64,000 bases of DNA from Lecanosticta acicola (Eukaryota > Ascomycota > Dothideomycetes > Mycosphaerellales > Mycosphaerellaceae), in the NCBI GenBank assembly GCA_963674455.1, contig CAVMBE010000014.1, forward strand, positions 310,001-374,000. The letters are read 5' to 3'. The translations under genes and the position numbers were made by a program. Under the pieces are notes generated by a model. The model saw nothing but the letters and a program-made list of their open reading frames with translations. It had not been told where the DNA came from and searched no databases. Positions 33,345 through 44,368 of the stretch are shown in pieces; within the stretch, counting starts at the first letter, position 1; every line of letters starts with the position of its first letter.

Positions 33345-34019
33345 TCGTGACGCGGTTGTCATTCTTATTATTGTGGCGAAAGCGACTGTTTTGTTGCTTC
33401 TCTGAAATGATGTGATGTGATGTGATGAAAAAGGATTCCTAGACCGGTCGACCACAGCACCCACCGATCCACACACCAGATTGTCTAGATTGTCTAGATT
33501 TGTCTTGTCTTGTCTTGTCTTTCCCGCGTGCTCTGTATTAAGAAATTTTGTGGAAATTTGAGTTATCATATCATATCATAGCTGCTTGCGCCCTGCCCCG
33601 TTAAACAACACCAAGCGAACAACTTTTTTTTTTTTTTTTCGTTCTGTGGCCTGATAATTGCTGCGATGGAGGAGACGAAGAGGGGAGATTAACCTGGCTT
33701 AGTTAGGTCTTTGATATTGTGGTGGAGGGGGATCTGCCACTCTCTACAAAAAGGGTACATGTACTCTACTCGGATGATGGATGATGACACGCGTACAAAT
33801 GTTGAAGCCCAGAAGAGAATCGGGATGGAAACCCGTGGTCGTTTCAGACCAGACAAACTCTCTACCCATACACATATACATTGTGTACACCCCCAAACCT
33901 GTTCCTCTTGTGACGGAAAGTTCTGTTTCGCCCCTTTCCGTAACCCTTAACGGGCCACACATTGTTACGTCAAGGGAGATATGTACAACAAGAAAGCTCG
34001 GACCTCTTCCACAATCCCA

Positions 34020-37000
34020 TCAAATCCTCATCTCCTCCGCAATCACCTTGTATTCTTTCCTCTTCTTCCCGCCATCTCTCCTCAACGTCTTGACAAGCAA
34101 CCCGATGCCCCTGGCCACTCTCGGGAGGATCTGCCTCTCGGCCAGATAGCTCACGCAGAACGCGCCCACCGCAAGTACCAGGATGAAAACTTTGAACTTG
34201 ATGCTGAGGAACGTCAGTTCCATCCATTCTTCCACCCACGGAGCCGGGTCGAAGAGCATATAACTGCTGATCGCGAGAGCCACCAACATTGTGATGACGA
34301 ACGGGAGATTGTGGCGCATCGATTGTCGGAATGGCTTTCCGACTGAAAGCACAATGGCGGAGAGGATGTATTGATAGCAGGAGATGAGGAAGAGGGTGGT
34401 GTTTTCCGAATTCTTTGAATTGGAGTGGTCTCGGTCCAGGACGGGTGGCTGATACCAGGGTTGCTTTCGTACGAAATACCAGCCTACGAATTGCGTGAGG
34501 ACGCAGATGACGATTTGTCCGAGTAGAGGCGTGAGTACTTTCCTCGACACCAGAGAAGCTGTGGGTCGTTTCCGCGAGAGGGAAGGATAGGGGCCCGTCC
34601 ATCCCATGAAGATAGCGATGGGGAGGATGAGTAAGAGATCGATATAGAGGAATTGGAAGTCGCCCAGGTTGGAAGCAGAAGCGTAGAGGAAGCTGACCGA
34701 GGTGAATTGGATGGCTGAGTAGAGGGACATGTATTTGAAGCAGCTGAAACTCGTCACCAGCGCGGCGCGGCCTTCACGGATGACTTCGGGCACGCACGAG
34801 ATATCGAAGATGCGGCTGGTGAAGGGCGCTGCGACAGAGGCCTCTGCTTCGGAGAGGGAGATGCCCACGTCTGCGGCTTTGAGGGCTCCGCAGTCGTTGG
34901 CGCCATCGCCGCAGAACCCGGCACAGTAGTCGATGCTTTGGAGCCTCTCGACGAGTTCGTGCTTCTCGTCGGGGGACATTCGTGCGAAGACTTGGCCAAT
35001 GACGAGCATCTCGCTGAGCACCTTGGGTGAGGCAAAGTCGATAAGCCATCGGAAGACGTCTCCTGTCACTGCCACAGAGTAGTTTCGAAGGTTCGACACA
35101 TCGTAGGGCAGTGATGAGTCGTGCTCAGCAGGTGGTGGCAGCGGCTTCAAAGTGTTCTCATCCAGCTGGTATACGGGATTGTCGACACTTTCCCACGCCA
35201 GCTTCGACAGTGCCGTGTGTGCATCGCCCTCGACGAAATGAGGGACGAAGCAGTGCGCAGATTTGTCGATTAAACCACATTCCCTCGCAACACTGATTGC
35301 AGTCAGGATGTTGTCCCCGGTGCACATCACAGTCCGGATGTTGGCGTCCCTGAGCTCCTCGATGACGTCCGTGGTGGTTTCCTTGAGCTTGTTCTCGAAG
35401 ACGATGAAGCCAACAAAGTCCAGATTAGACTCTGCCTCCTCTCGCTTCATCTTCTGTACCTTCAGCCAATTGAGTTTAAAGATATGCTTCGTTGCACACG
35501 CAATGACTCGGTAGCCGCGGTGAGTGTAGTAAGCCAGGAGGTCATCATAGTCTGCTGGAAAGCTCTCCGGCCTGCAGATGCCCTTCATAGCCTCAGGAGC
35601 TCCCTTGACAAACACATCACCACTCTTGTCTCCGAACTGTCGGACAACGACGCTAGCGCGGCGAAGTTGCGAGACGAACTCAAAGGACTTGAGGATGCCT
35701 AGCTCAATGGCTCGTCGGCTGTTAGGCGAGTCTTGCTCTTCATCAATGTCGAACTCCATGCCAGGCGGTGGTCTAGCGACAGAAGGAGTCAAGGAAGCAT
35801 TTTCGTCTTCTTCGCCGCCTGCGATTTCTGCACCTTCCTCGAATTGCCAACCTGTGAATTCAAACATCTTCAGGTCTAGCGGGTCTCCGATGAACTCGTC
35901 GTCAACGATGCGAAGCGAATGGCAAGTCGCCATGGTGTACAGTATAGCCTTGTTTGCGTTGTAGTCCATGGTGGGATCTCGCTCGTACACCGCGCCGGGA
36001 AGAAGGGTCGAGGCTTCCGTAAGGATGTCGCTAAACCTATTAGCTGGTCGAGAAACAACTCTGACACCTAATACGTCCAAGCCATCTTCCGTCAAGGTAC
36101 CAGTCTTGTCAAAGCACATGACATCGAGCTTGCCACCCACGTTGACACGTTGCGGGCTGATGCAGAAGATCTGTTTACTCTTCAGCCGCTGCAGGGCAAA
36201 GTTGGTACCAATTGTCAGCGTTGCTGGTAACGCCGGCGGCACAACAATGGTGATGAGGTCTAGAGCGCGAACGACGATGAGATGCCATTGCAATCCGAGC
36301 CGAATGAAGTTCACAAACGAGGCAATGAAACCTACGCCAGCGATACAGGCCATAACCGAGATGTAGCGGAATGAATCGCGGTAGAACTTGAAGCCAGATG
36401 GTTTTGGGAACAGCATGGATCGCACCAGCGCACCCTTCGTCGTGTTGAACCCGGTCCTAACCACCAGCGCCAGTGCAGCAGCCTCATCGCTCTTGTCGTC
36501 TTGTGGCCTACGGGCTCGGATGATCTTCGTCCCGCTGAACAGCATATGCCTTGCAACATCAGCGTGGATGGTGGAAGCTCCCAGATTCAGCATTTCCAGA
36601 GTCTCGTCTGTGGCTGGGGTCTTCGACACCGGAACGGATTCACCGGTAAGCATGCTCTCGTTGACGATGCAATCACCAGACAAGAGAAGGCTGTCGCATG
36701 GAAATTGGTCGAGATTTGGATCGGTTACCTCGTATACGTCTCCAGGTACGAGCTCCCATGATTCAACATACCGCCAAAACCCGCCCCTTTGAACACGAAT
36801 ATCGCATTCAAAGCGAGCGATATCCCGAAGTCGTTTCATTGTCTGTCTAGTTTCGATCAAGGTTGTCGTAATGCTGACGACCGAGATGATGAAGATGCAG
36901 GCAGCGTAGTAGTAGTACTCGTCCAGCGACCACAGGATGAGGCTCGCAATCTGGAAGACATAAAACGGATGAAACGCCTCGTCGACCAAAAGTTGCCCAA

Positions 37001-38057
37001 TGCTCTTTTGCTCGAGATCGATAGCGTTCTTGCCGAAAATTCGCTCGCGCATTTCCTGCTCGTCGCCGTCAATGCCAGCTCTCACCGCAGTGACATCGGT
37101 CCATGCAGGATCTTTCCAGGTGTTGCCCAGTATGAATTTGTCTTTAAGCGGATGATAGCAGAACCGAATATAACGATAGTCCAGAATGCGGAGCTCTTCC
37201 ACAATAGGATCATCATATTCGTCGTAGTCCTGCAGCTTGCCCTTGGTGTAGCCAAACACAGAAGACAGCGACTGGCCGAATTCTTGTTTGTTGAGATCTT
37301 TCACTTCCATCTCACCCCACTGGTTCTCTATCACGACCCAATCGCACTTCCCCAGTGGAGTACTCTTGCCAACAAGCCGAACGTACCACTTGGGTAGCCA
37401 TCTGAAAATCAAGTAGCCCAACCCACCTGTCAAGACACAGAGACAGATATAAAGCGCGAAGCCGAAGACTGAAGTCTTGAACCCAGCAACCACGATGGTC
37501 ATATCCTCTGTTAAGATGAAGATCTTCTGGCTCACTCTGCCACCAGTCCTGAAGCCACTAACATCTGAGTCTCCAGAATAGTGTCGCCGCAGGAGCGGGG
37601 CTTCAGTGGAGCGTCTTGAGTCGCGAGAGGCCCTGGACGACCTAGATGTTCCGGAAAGCTTACGAATTCCTTTCCTAGGCCTGGGCGATTCCACCGAGAC
37701 AGCCTCTGTCGAGTCATCGTAATCGTTGTCCATCTCTGGCTCAATGAATGTATTCTCTCCGTTAAGCTCTCCATTTTCTAGCTCCTCCTGCTCATCCAGA
37801 ATCGCCTCTTCCGGCCACTCCTCTTCATCCAGCTCCTGATCTTCTTCATCGTAGTACGTGAAACTGGTGGTGGAGTCTGCCCGTGATCGCCGGTGGTAGA
37901 AAGAACTCGAGGCGGTTGGTACACTCTCTGACATCGGACCGGAGAATATCTCGTCCTGAGCCATTTCGACATCGCCCAGAAAGCTCGCCTCACTCATAGT
38001 GGACGGGCGGCGATACACGGCGCTGCTGTGGCGCCTCTCCATCTCGTCGTCGTCCAT
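34020..38057 (-). CDS. YPK9: P5B-type P-type ATPase (Ypk9/ATP13A2-like)
   Basis: 1345 residues, one exon. A long acidic Ser-rich cytosolic N-terminus (about 1-180) is followed by ten or so membrane helices with the P-type core. Visible motifs: TGES in the actuator domain (NESMLTGESVPVSKT), the P5-specific fourth helix VVPPALPATLTIG, the phosphorylation site CFDKTGTLTE, MCTGDN, and the hinge CGDGANDCGALKAADVGIS. PPALP rather than the metal or Ca2+ signatures places it in P5B. Homologues act in the vacuole or lysosome membrane; mammalian ATP13A2 exports polyamines, and yeast Ypk9 protects against heavy metals. A P5A (Spf1) enzyme would have a different fourth helix. The ATG at 38057 is the only start with the acidic leader. 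Confidence 0.94.
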   Translation of the reverse strand: MDDDEMERRHSSAVYRRPSTMSEASFLGDVEMAQDEIFSGPMSESVPTASSSFYHRRSRADSTTSFTYYDEEDQELDEEEWPEEAILDEQEELENGELNGENTFIEPEMDNDYDDSTEAVSVESPRPRKGIRKLSGTSRSSRASRDSRRSTEAPLLRRHYSGDSDVSGFRTGGRVSQKIFILTEDMTIVVAGFKTSVFGFALYICLCVLTGGLGYLIFRWLPKWYVRLVGKSTPLGKCDWVVIENQWGEMEVKDLNKQEFGQSLSSVFGYTKGKLQDYDEYDDPIVEELRILDYRYIRFCYHPLKDKFILGNTWKDPAWTDVTAVRAGIDGDEQEMRERIFGKNAIDLEQKSIGQLLVDEAFHPFYVFQIASLILWSLDEYYYYAACIFIISVVSITTTLIETRQTMKRLRDIARFECDIRVQRGGFWRYVESWELVPGDVYEVTDPNLDQFPCDSLLLSGDCIVNESMLTGESVPVSKTPATDETLEMLNLGASTIHADVARHMLFSGTKIIRARRPQDDKSDEAAALALVVRTGFNTTKGALVRSMLFPKPSGFKFYRDSFRYISVMACIAGVGFIASFVNFIRLGLQWHLIVVRALDLITIVVPPALPATLTIGTNFALQRLKSKQIFCISPQRVNVGGKLDVMCFDKTGTLTEDGLDVLGVRVVSRPANRFSDILTEASTLLPGAVYERDPTMDYNANKAILYTMATCHSLRIVDDEFIGDPLDLKMFEFTGWQFEEGAEIAGGEEDENASLTPSVARPPPGMEFDIDEEQDSPNSRRAIELGILKSFEFVSQLRRASVVVRQFGDKSGDVFVKGAPEAMKGICRPESFPADYDDLLAYYTHRGYRVIACATKHIFKLNWLKVQKMKREEAESNLDFVGFIVFENKLKETTTDVIEELRDANIRTVMCTGDNILTAISVARECGLIDKSAHCFVPHFVEGDAHTALSKLAWESVDNPVYQLDENTLKPLPPPAEHDSSLPYDVSNLRNYSVAVTGDVFRWLIDFASPKVLSEMLVIGQVFARMSPDEKHELVERLQSIDYCAGFCGDGANDCGALKAADVGISLSEAEASVAAPFTSRIFDISCVPEVIREGRAALVTSFSCFKYMSLYSAIQFTSVSFLYASASNLGDFQFLYIDLLLILPIAIFMGWTGPYPSLSRKRPTASLVSRKVLTPLLGQIVICVLTQFVGWYFVRKQPWYQPPVLDRDHSNSKNSENTTLFLISCYQYILSAIVLSVGKPFRQSMRHNLPFVITMLVALAISSYMLFDPAPWVEEWMELTFLSIKFKVFILVLAVGAFCVSYLAERQILPRVARGIGLLVKTLRRDGGKKRKEYKVIAEEMRI

Positions 38058-38790
38058 GTCGGAGGAGAGCGATCCGCTTCCAATCTACGTAGTAGAGGCG
38101 GAATCCACTGTAGGAGGGTATGTTGGGTATGAGACTCGTGTCCCTGGGTGACAGTGCTGTCAGGGCATGCCGGCAATATGACCCAAAGTTGTACGCGACT
38201 GCGACTGCGACTGCGACGTGCACAGTGCGCGTTGAGGAAACACTGCGTGGACGGAAACATTACGATTGCGATAAACTTCAAAGGCCCGGGCGTCATGATC
38301 ACGTGCTCGTTGATGCCTCAGGCTACTCAATGATCCTATCCCACGGTTGACCTCAGCTGCTTCAGCTGTCACTTGCTTATCCGACGGAGCAGCTCTCGGT
38401 CGGTCGTCGTGCTCTTCGTCCCCATGGGACTGCTGAGCCTCCCCATATGCAAGACAACTGCCATAAGCCATTCTTGGCCCCAAACGCTTCTCCGTATCAC
38501 GGCTGAGGGCATCTCGAAGTCTAGAAAGACTAGCCGGTTCAACATATCTACTTGGTCGACAGGACAGGAGATGCCTCTGCAGAACGCACTCTGGAAGCCG
38601 TCATCTTTAAGGCTACGCCAGACTATGCCCGGGTCTACGCAATCATACGCGGTCGCTTCAGTTCTTGTGACGCATCTGGAAGAACGGAACTGACACAGGC
38701 GACACGGCCAATCTCAATTCTGATTGAGTACAAAACCCCAAGCGGAACCCATCGTTCTCAAGACAAAAGGTCGAAGTCTGGAGAGCCATC
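38058..38790. other. Divergent promoter region
   Basis: Shared upstream region of the P5B ATPase (minus) and the zinc-cluster gene (plus). A (GCGACT)n-like run lies at 38196-38216. No gene recognised. Confidence 0.45.
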
Positions 38791-41092
38791 ATGCCCACCG
38801 ACCCTTTCCTCCCAGAAGGACGACAGTTTCCCCGAGCACGCTCGCCCGACGCCGGTGGTAACGACCGGAACGATCGGAAGCGCCGGCGTAAGGTTCTGTC
38901 CTGCTATGATTGTCGGAGAAGGAAACTGCAATGCGACCGAGCATTGCCTGCGTGCGGTCGCTGTACGAAGACCGGCCAGGCAGCTAATTGTCTCTATCTA
39001 GAGGATGCGTCGGACGCGCCGATCCGAGAGCCTGACTTGCAGCACACTTCCACCGCTGGCTCAGGCAGACATCCCGCCTTGCATGGGCACCTCATTCGAC
39101 CGATAGGCGTGACAGCACCAACGGGCGACCTCTTATCGAGACTGGAATTTCAAGATGGTCGAATCAAACAGCTCGAGGCTGCATTGGCTGCTGCAGGACA
39201 GAGCGTCAAGCTGTCTCGGCTGCCCCCGACTCCTGAGCCGATGCATGGCGGCGTTGGAACTGCTCCAGTTCTAGACCGTGAGACTACGCTACTCCGAGGA
39301 AAGTCATTCAAGACGCAGTTCCATGGAGACACACATCCAGGTGCCTTGATCGCACGTATACCGGAGCTTCATGGGTTTACCAGAGAGATCTTCAAATCGT
39401 TCCCTGCTCTGTCAAGAATCAAGGAGGATATGCAATCGCTGGAGAAGCGAAGCCAGCATGCGGGCGCGAAACACGAAGCTGTCAGTGACAACGACCTGAG
39501 GTCATTGCTTCCAAGCAAGGCCGATGCGGACCACCTGATTCAGATTTACTTGGACAATTATGAATGTCTGTACCACATCGTCCACCTCCCATCGTTTTGG
39601 ACAGAGTATGAGACCATCTGGACGGACCTGATAGCTGCCAGTGCCCACTTCGTTGCTTTGATTTTGGTGATGATGGCTGCTGCTCAGTGCCTCACATCGA
39701 GACAGCCTTGGCTGTATACGGCAAACAGCTCTACGGCAAGAGAAAGAGCCGTAGCATTCGTACACGCGGTGGAAAATTGGCTGTTGGTACAGAGTCAGAA
39801 ACATGTCGGTGCCATCGACTTCCAGATTCGCGTTCTCTTGCTTTTAGCGAAGCAGGTCACGGCCCGCAAATTCAAGAGGGCATGGACAGAGTCAGGCAGC
39901 GTGCTCCGGTTTTGCATGTCGGCAGGTCTTCATAGAACTCCTGACCTGATCCGAAAGCCTACGTCATTAGTCGACAAAGAGTTAAGGAAACGAGTCTGGG
40001 CTGCCGTGACCGAGCTGGAATTGCAGGCTGCGTTTGACCGTGGCATGATCTAGATCATCGCCGTGGGCGATGCAAAGCGATTGCCCTCCTCCAAACCATC
40101 TGAACGACGACGACATCGATTCAACCATTGAGCGTCTTCCGGCTCCGAGGAAGTGGGACGACTTCAATAACACATCCTATTTATGCCTCGCTGGCAAATC
40201 TGTGATGCTCAGGCAGACCCTCAATACGTATTTGAACAACATTCGACAACCAGTAAGCTTCGACGAATCGAAGCGCTTTACGGAGGAGATCGAATCACAT
40301 TTACATGGGATACCGGAGTGGACTGCAGCCAGCTCGAGAATACCCTCCGCGATGCTGTCCCTCAATCTGCGCCAGTATCTTCTCATTCTGCACGACAGAA
40401 ACCTACGAGTTGGCGGGTCGAGAGCGGAAAAGAGCTTCTCGCGGACGATCCTGATCGAAACCGCGACCAAGATGCTAGATATCCACAAGTCACTAACTAG
40501 CAAAGGCATCTACGCATTAGAACTCCTGTTGCAAGATCAACTCCGAGCAGCCCTCTCACTGTGCCATATTGGCTCTCTCAACCCACATGCGGACGATGCC
40601 TTGAGTCGCGCCATTGTCGAATCAGCGCATCGACAAGTACCCGACGCGATCGAAATGCTGACTGATAAGATCATCCGCTTCGGCCGAGAGTTGCGACAGC
40701 TCTGGATCTTGTTGGCCGCACATGGGTACATGAAGTCGAAGAAAGATCCGAGCAGAAGAGTCGTGTATATGCAGGAAGCAGTAGACGGAATTACGGGGCC
40801 GTACTACAAGATCATGGCTTGCCAGGAAGATGCGCCTGCACAAATGAGTGGTGCAGCTCCGCCGCCTCGGGAGCTACCTACTGCTCCTCTCGAATACTAC
40901 CCACCTTCACAGCAAGCGATAGATACCGGAATGCCACCTCCCGATCCCGGTGCCATGTTGGATCTGGATGACATTGCTGCATGGACATTCGAGGACTGGT
41001 CTTTCAGTCCAGCTGATCTGGCCGCGGCCTTCCCGGAAACGTATCCTCCACCTGCAATGCCGAACAATAGCACACCATCTCCGCCGACTTGA
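38791..41092 (+). pseudogene. Zn2Cys6 transcription factor with one frame break
   Basis: The upstream part (38791-40053, 420 codons) has the Zn2Cys6 cluster at residues 38-67 (CYDCRRRKLQC, CGRCTKTGQAANC; Cys 38, 41, 48, 55, 58, 67), a linker and the start of the fungal-specific regulatory domain (LRKRVWAAVTELELQAAFDRGM). The frame then hits TAG. The domain resumes one frame on (SRSSPWAMQSDCPPPNHLNDDD) and runs to 41092, ending in a Pro-rich tail. Skipping one base at about 40048 joins the two parts. There is no GT-AG pair for an intron at that spot. In sum about 766 residues if continuous. The pathway controlled is unknown. The break is a real mutation, an assembly insertion or, less likely, a translational +1 shift. 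Confidence 0.72.
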
Positions 41093-41546
41093 AGCACGAA
41101 AAGGAAAAGTGGAGCGCACACGGAGTTCAATCATGTCCTCCGGTTGCTTGCTTGCTTGCTTATCTGTGTAGATCTAATCTGAACCCCCTGGACTACTGCA
41201 TCCCATGTGATGCCAGCTGACGGGAGCTCGGCCCCAAAACGGCACACAGCCTCGTCCTAGGCAGCCTCATCATTCTATCTTCGTGCCACGCATTCCCGCG
41301 AGCGAGCGACTCGCGGGCCCATACGTAGAAAAACCTGCACTGGAGAACTTGATCCCCGAAGACCCAACCTTGCAGCTCCCATGACAGAGCTCCAGCTAGC
41401 GGCGATTACGTTGGCCGCTTGCAAGTCTGACTGTGACTCTCCGAACCTTTGAACCAGCACGGCAAAGAATCATCACCATGATTCTTCACAAAAATGCGCC
41501 CATCTCATTTACCGACTCTCCCTTCCTTCCCCCTCCGTCTCTCTCT
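41093..41546. other. Convergent 3' region
   Basis: 3' ends of the zinc-cluster gene and of the small Ser-rich gene. A (TTGC)n run lies near 41144-41160. Nothing else seen. Confidence 0.4.
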
Positions 41547-41801
41547 CTATCTCTCTTCATTGGAAGCGATACTCTGCTCAAAAGCCTCATCATGGGCTCT
41601 GCCATTGTGATCGGTGAAATCTATCTCGCTTGAGGTGGAGTCCGTGGAACAACGGGTCGAAGACATGGACGTCGATCTTCTGTATCCGTCGGACGTTCGT
41701 TTCGCGAGGATTTCGGAGGCTGAAGGGGAGTCGGACGAGGAGGAATCGTCTCGAGCCATGCGTCGGAGGAGTTGATTGATGGTGAGCTTGTAGGTGGCCA
41801 T
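41547..41801 (-). CDS. Small Ser-rich hypothetical protein
   Basis: 84 residues from an ATG at 41801 with a good context (ACAACC before ATG). A short basic N-terminal part (MATYKLTINQLLRRMARDD) is followed by a Ser/Thr-rich, probably disordered region. The frame is open further upstream to about 41966, but the ATG is the natural start. No family recognised; it may be a small regulatory protein or a chance frame. Confidence 0.4.
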   Translation of the reverse strand: MATYKLTINQLLRRMARDDSSSSDSPSASEILAKRTSDGYRRSTSMSSTRCSTDSTSSEIDFTDHNGRAHDEAFEQSIASNEER

Positions 41802-42579
41802 GGTTGTTGCGAAGCGTGGAGTCAGTCGGTGGCGAATGAAACTGACTGGTAATGTCTGGCGCGGTGTTCGGTAAGAGGACGTGTGTATGTTATGTCTCCT
41901 CTCTCTTCTCAGAAGTGAACTTGTAAACAGAACGAGCACTTGGAAGAAATCGGGCCAGGCAGTCACCTCATATTAATATATACAAATTACTGTATAGTGA
42001 CCTACACATATATCCCACCATCCATCCCGCCAACGCAGTGCATGCGCAGGCAGCTAAAGAGCTCCCCTCGTTCGTGTCTGTGCAAGAGCCAGGTCGGGTT
42101 CTAGTCTCGTCGGCTTGGGATGGTTACATGAGACAATGATCCTTTCCTGTAGGCTGAGGTAGGTCCGTCAAGCTCCATGAGGATCCGCAGAAAGGCACGG
42201 TTTAACTCCACCTCCGACTGTCCGACCGAACTTTTGCCACCAACACATGCGCTTTCTTACGCAAACTCCAGCAACAAAAGCCGTCGAGTGGGTTTCCTTC
42301 GCGCCCGCAGCGATTGCGGGAAGGAAGTGTAGACCGTTGGAGCTCTGAGTGTCAGGCGACGTTGGCATGGCAATGTGGTCACTCTAGCACGGTGATATCT
42401 CGGTCTTCGTGAGGGATGAGCTGTTGGTGGTTGTTCAACGAGCTAGCGCTGCGTAGGTTGACTTGGTCGACGGATATCCGCGTGTTGCTGGATGCAGGCT
42501 TCCCCTCGCGCGTGGGAGAATGTGAACATGCGTGGGATGAGTTCGTGCCGACTCTCTGTCGCTGCTGTGTCACTATTCT
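41802..42579. other. Intergenic, nothing recognised
   Basis: Between the small Ser-rich gene and the 3' end of the mitochondrial uL5 gene. Only short unconvincing frames. Confidence 0.4.
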
Positions 42580-43743
42580 TTAGTCGACCATCTTGCCGTA
42601 GAATGGAATGCCAATGCTCTGGAGAAGCATTCTCGCATCGTAATCTGTCTTGGCAGAAGTCTTTATGATGATGTGCATACCCGGTATCATCTTGGGTGGA
42701 TACCTGCTCGTTGTTAGGGTTCTTGTTGCAATGCCATCAGCGTTCCTGGGGAAAAAACTCACGAGTCATAATTGACCTCCACTTCGGGAAAAAGAGCGAC
42801 CTGGTCTCCTTGCAGACCAAATGCGATATTGCCGGCGCTATCACCAGACGTGCCCTTAACTCCTCTCCAGTCCTTGATCTTGGGTAGAACAACGTCTATG
42901 AGCTTGCTGAGGAAGTGATACATGTTCTCTCCTCGCAGCTCGCAGGTCGCACTTAGATATTGTCCTTGTCTGAAGCCAAACCCTGCAACGCTCTTTTTTG
43001 TCGCGTGCGTGGTTGCGCGAATGCTGGTGATGGCTTGCAATATCATCCCCGCCACGTGAATGTGAGCGCTGTCTTCAATGGCGCCTTTGACCATGGTGTG
43101 CACAGTTACTCCCTCCAGCTTGGGTATGTTCTTGTGGGTAATTGGCTTTCGGAGTGGTAGTAGAACATCTCCACCCCTTGGACCTCGCAAAGGTCTGTTC
43201 TTAAAGTATGGAGAGTCTCCGACCCATTGTCGCAAACGCTCGCCCTTTTTTGGTGCTTCGTAACCCGGTGGGAAGTGCTGATAGAAAAGGGTCATCAGAT
43301 CTGGCGCAAAAGTTGTTTGGTAGGTCTGTTCGAGCCGCGGCAGCGAGAAGGGACCGGCGAAGAACTCTCTCGAAGCTATATCGGATTCTTTGGGTGGCTG
43401 ATGGGGATGGAGAGGGCCGCGGTAGTATCTGGGAGGACGGAATTGATATCTTTCCGTCTTGTCAGTGAACGCGTTCCACCTTCAGCCATTGTAGTGCAAC
43501 CCACCTGCTAGGGGGTAGATTCTTGCTGCGTCTGCTGGGGTGCTTGGACGGATCATATTGAGACACCTTCTCCAATGCAGCTTCAGCAGCGGTAGATTCG
43601 TGTGAAGAGACCTCGAGTTCATGTGTTTCTGGCTCGACTGCCGACGCGTACGGACGACATGACGGTGTCCATGCCGGACATGCGGGCCGAGGAGAGGATC
43701 GGAGGCGCCTGATGAAGGCGCTGGTGACTTCTTGAAGAGCCAT
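42580..43743 (-). CDS. MRPL7: Mitochondrial ribosomal protein uL5m (Mrpl7-like)
   Basis: Three exons: 43505-43743, 42763-43449 and 42580-42703, introns of 55 and 59 bases. Phases agree and yield 349 residues. The N-terminus is Arg/Ser/Ala-rich without acid residues (about 1-33), as expected for a mitochondrial presequence. The uL5 fold fills the rest: KLEGVTVHTMVKGAIED, the GFGFRQGQY loop, ELRGENMYHFLSKLIDVVLP, GNIAFGLQG and the C-terminal GMHIIIKTSAKTDYDARMLL. uL5 contacts 5S-like RNA regions and the P-site tRNA in bacterial-type large subunits. The exon 3 sequence is needed to complete the fold, which supports the junctions. Confidence 0.92.
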
Positions 43744-44368
43744 AGTGACTGAGTGTGATGGTCGTGTATCGACGGAGGGAGGGTGTCTCAACATCTTTCT
43801 CGTCTGCGGCTCCGTTCCGAAAGCGAGATGTGAGATTAGCTCAGCGGCGACTGCCGAGCCGGGAGCCGGGCAAGCTGCGTTACCTGTGTTACCCTTGAAC
43901 TCGGTTAGAGGTGCATGAAATCTGCAGGCACATCAGGGCAACTTTGATGGGATTGATTGATGGGAGCCCCCGTCTGGAGTTTCTTCGAACTTCGAACCCC
44001 GAAGCAAATAATAATGACCGAGCACCTCACTTGCTTATCTTTAAGCCGCCAACCAGATCTCATCTCCCCTCCTCATCCTTCCTTCCTTCGTGTTCGTAGA
44101 CCGTATTCCTGCGATGCTGAGGCCGCGTCCACGTCAACGTCACATGCCATCAATCGCCTCTCCGAATTGTGCGGCCTAAGAGAGGCAGAACGTAAGGTAG
44201 GTAGCGAGGCAGCAAAATAAACGAGCCTCATCTCATCTGCCCCGCCTCTTGTCACAGAAGCAAGTCCACATACCACCAGCAAGCACGACGCATCCGACGC
44301 CCTCGCCACTGCCACTCACTCCATCGATCTCGTCACCGCCAGCTCATGGTGCTACATGGAGCGGAAGC
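43744..44368. other. Divergent promoter region
   Basis: Shared upstream region of uL5m (minus) and the deubiquitinase (plus). No gene recognised. Confidence 0.4.

Larger units (their letters stand above)
28679..34019. other. 5.3-kb gene-free region upstream of STE12
   Basis: Sits between the STE12 start and the 3' end of the P5B ATPase. Open frames here are shadows of low-complexity DNA. The region contains many microsatellites: (CCGTGA)n near 29930-29960, (GAT)n near 32238-32264, (ATC)n, (ACGAC)n, (TAG)n and a 93-base (GA)n. The large size fits a long promoter, long 5' leader or non-coding RNA, but no such unit can be delimited here. Confidence 0.5.

Noticed and set aside
32823..33569. Long minus-strand frame with Leu/Ser and Thr/Tyr repeats
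   Set aside because: It is the translation of (GA)n and (TAG)n microsatellites, with no flanking protein-like sequence.
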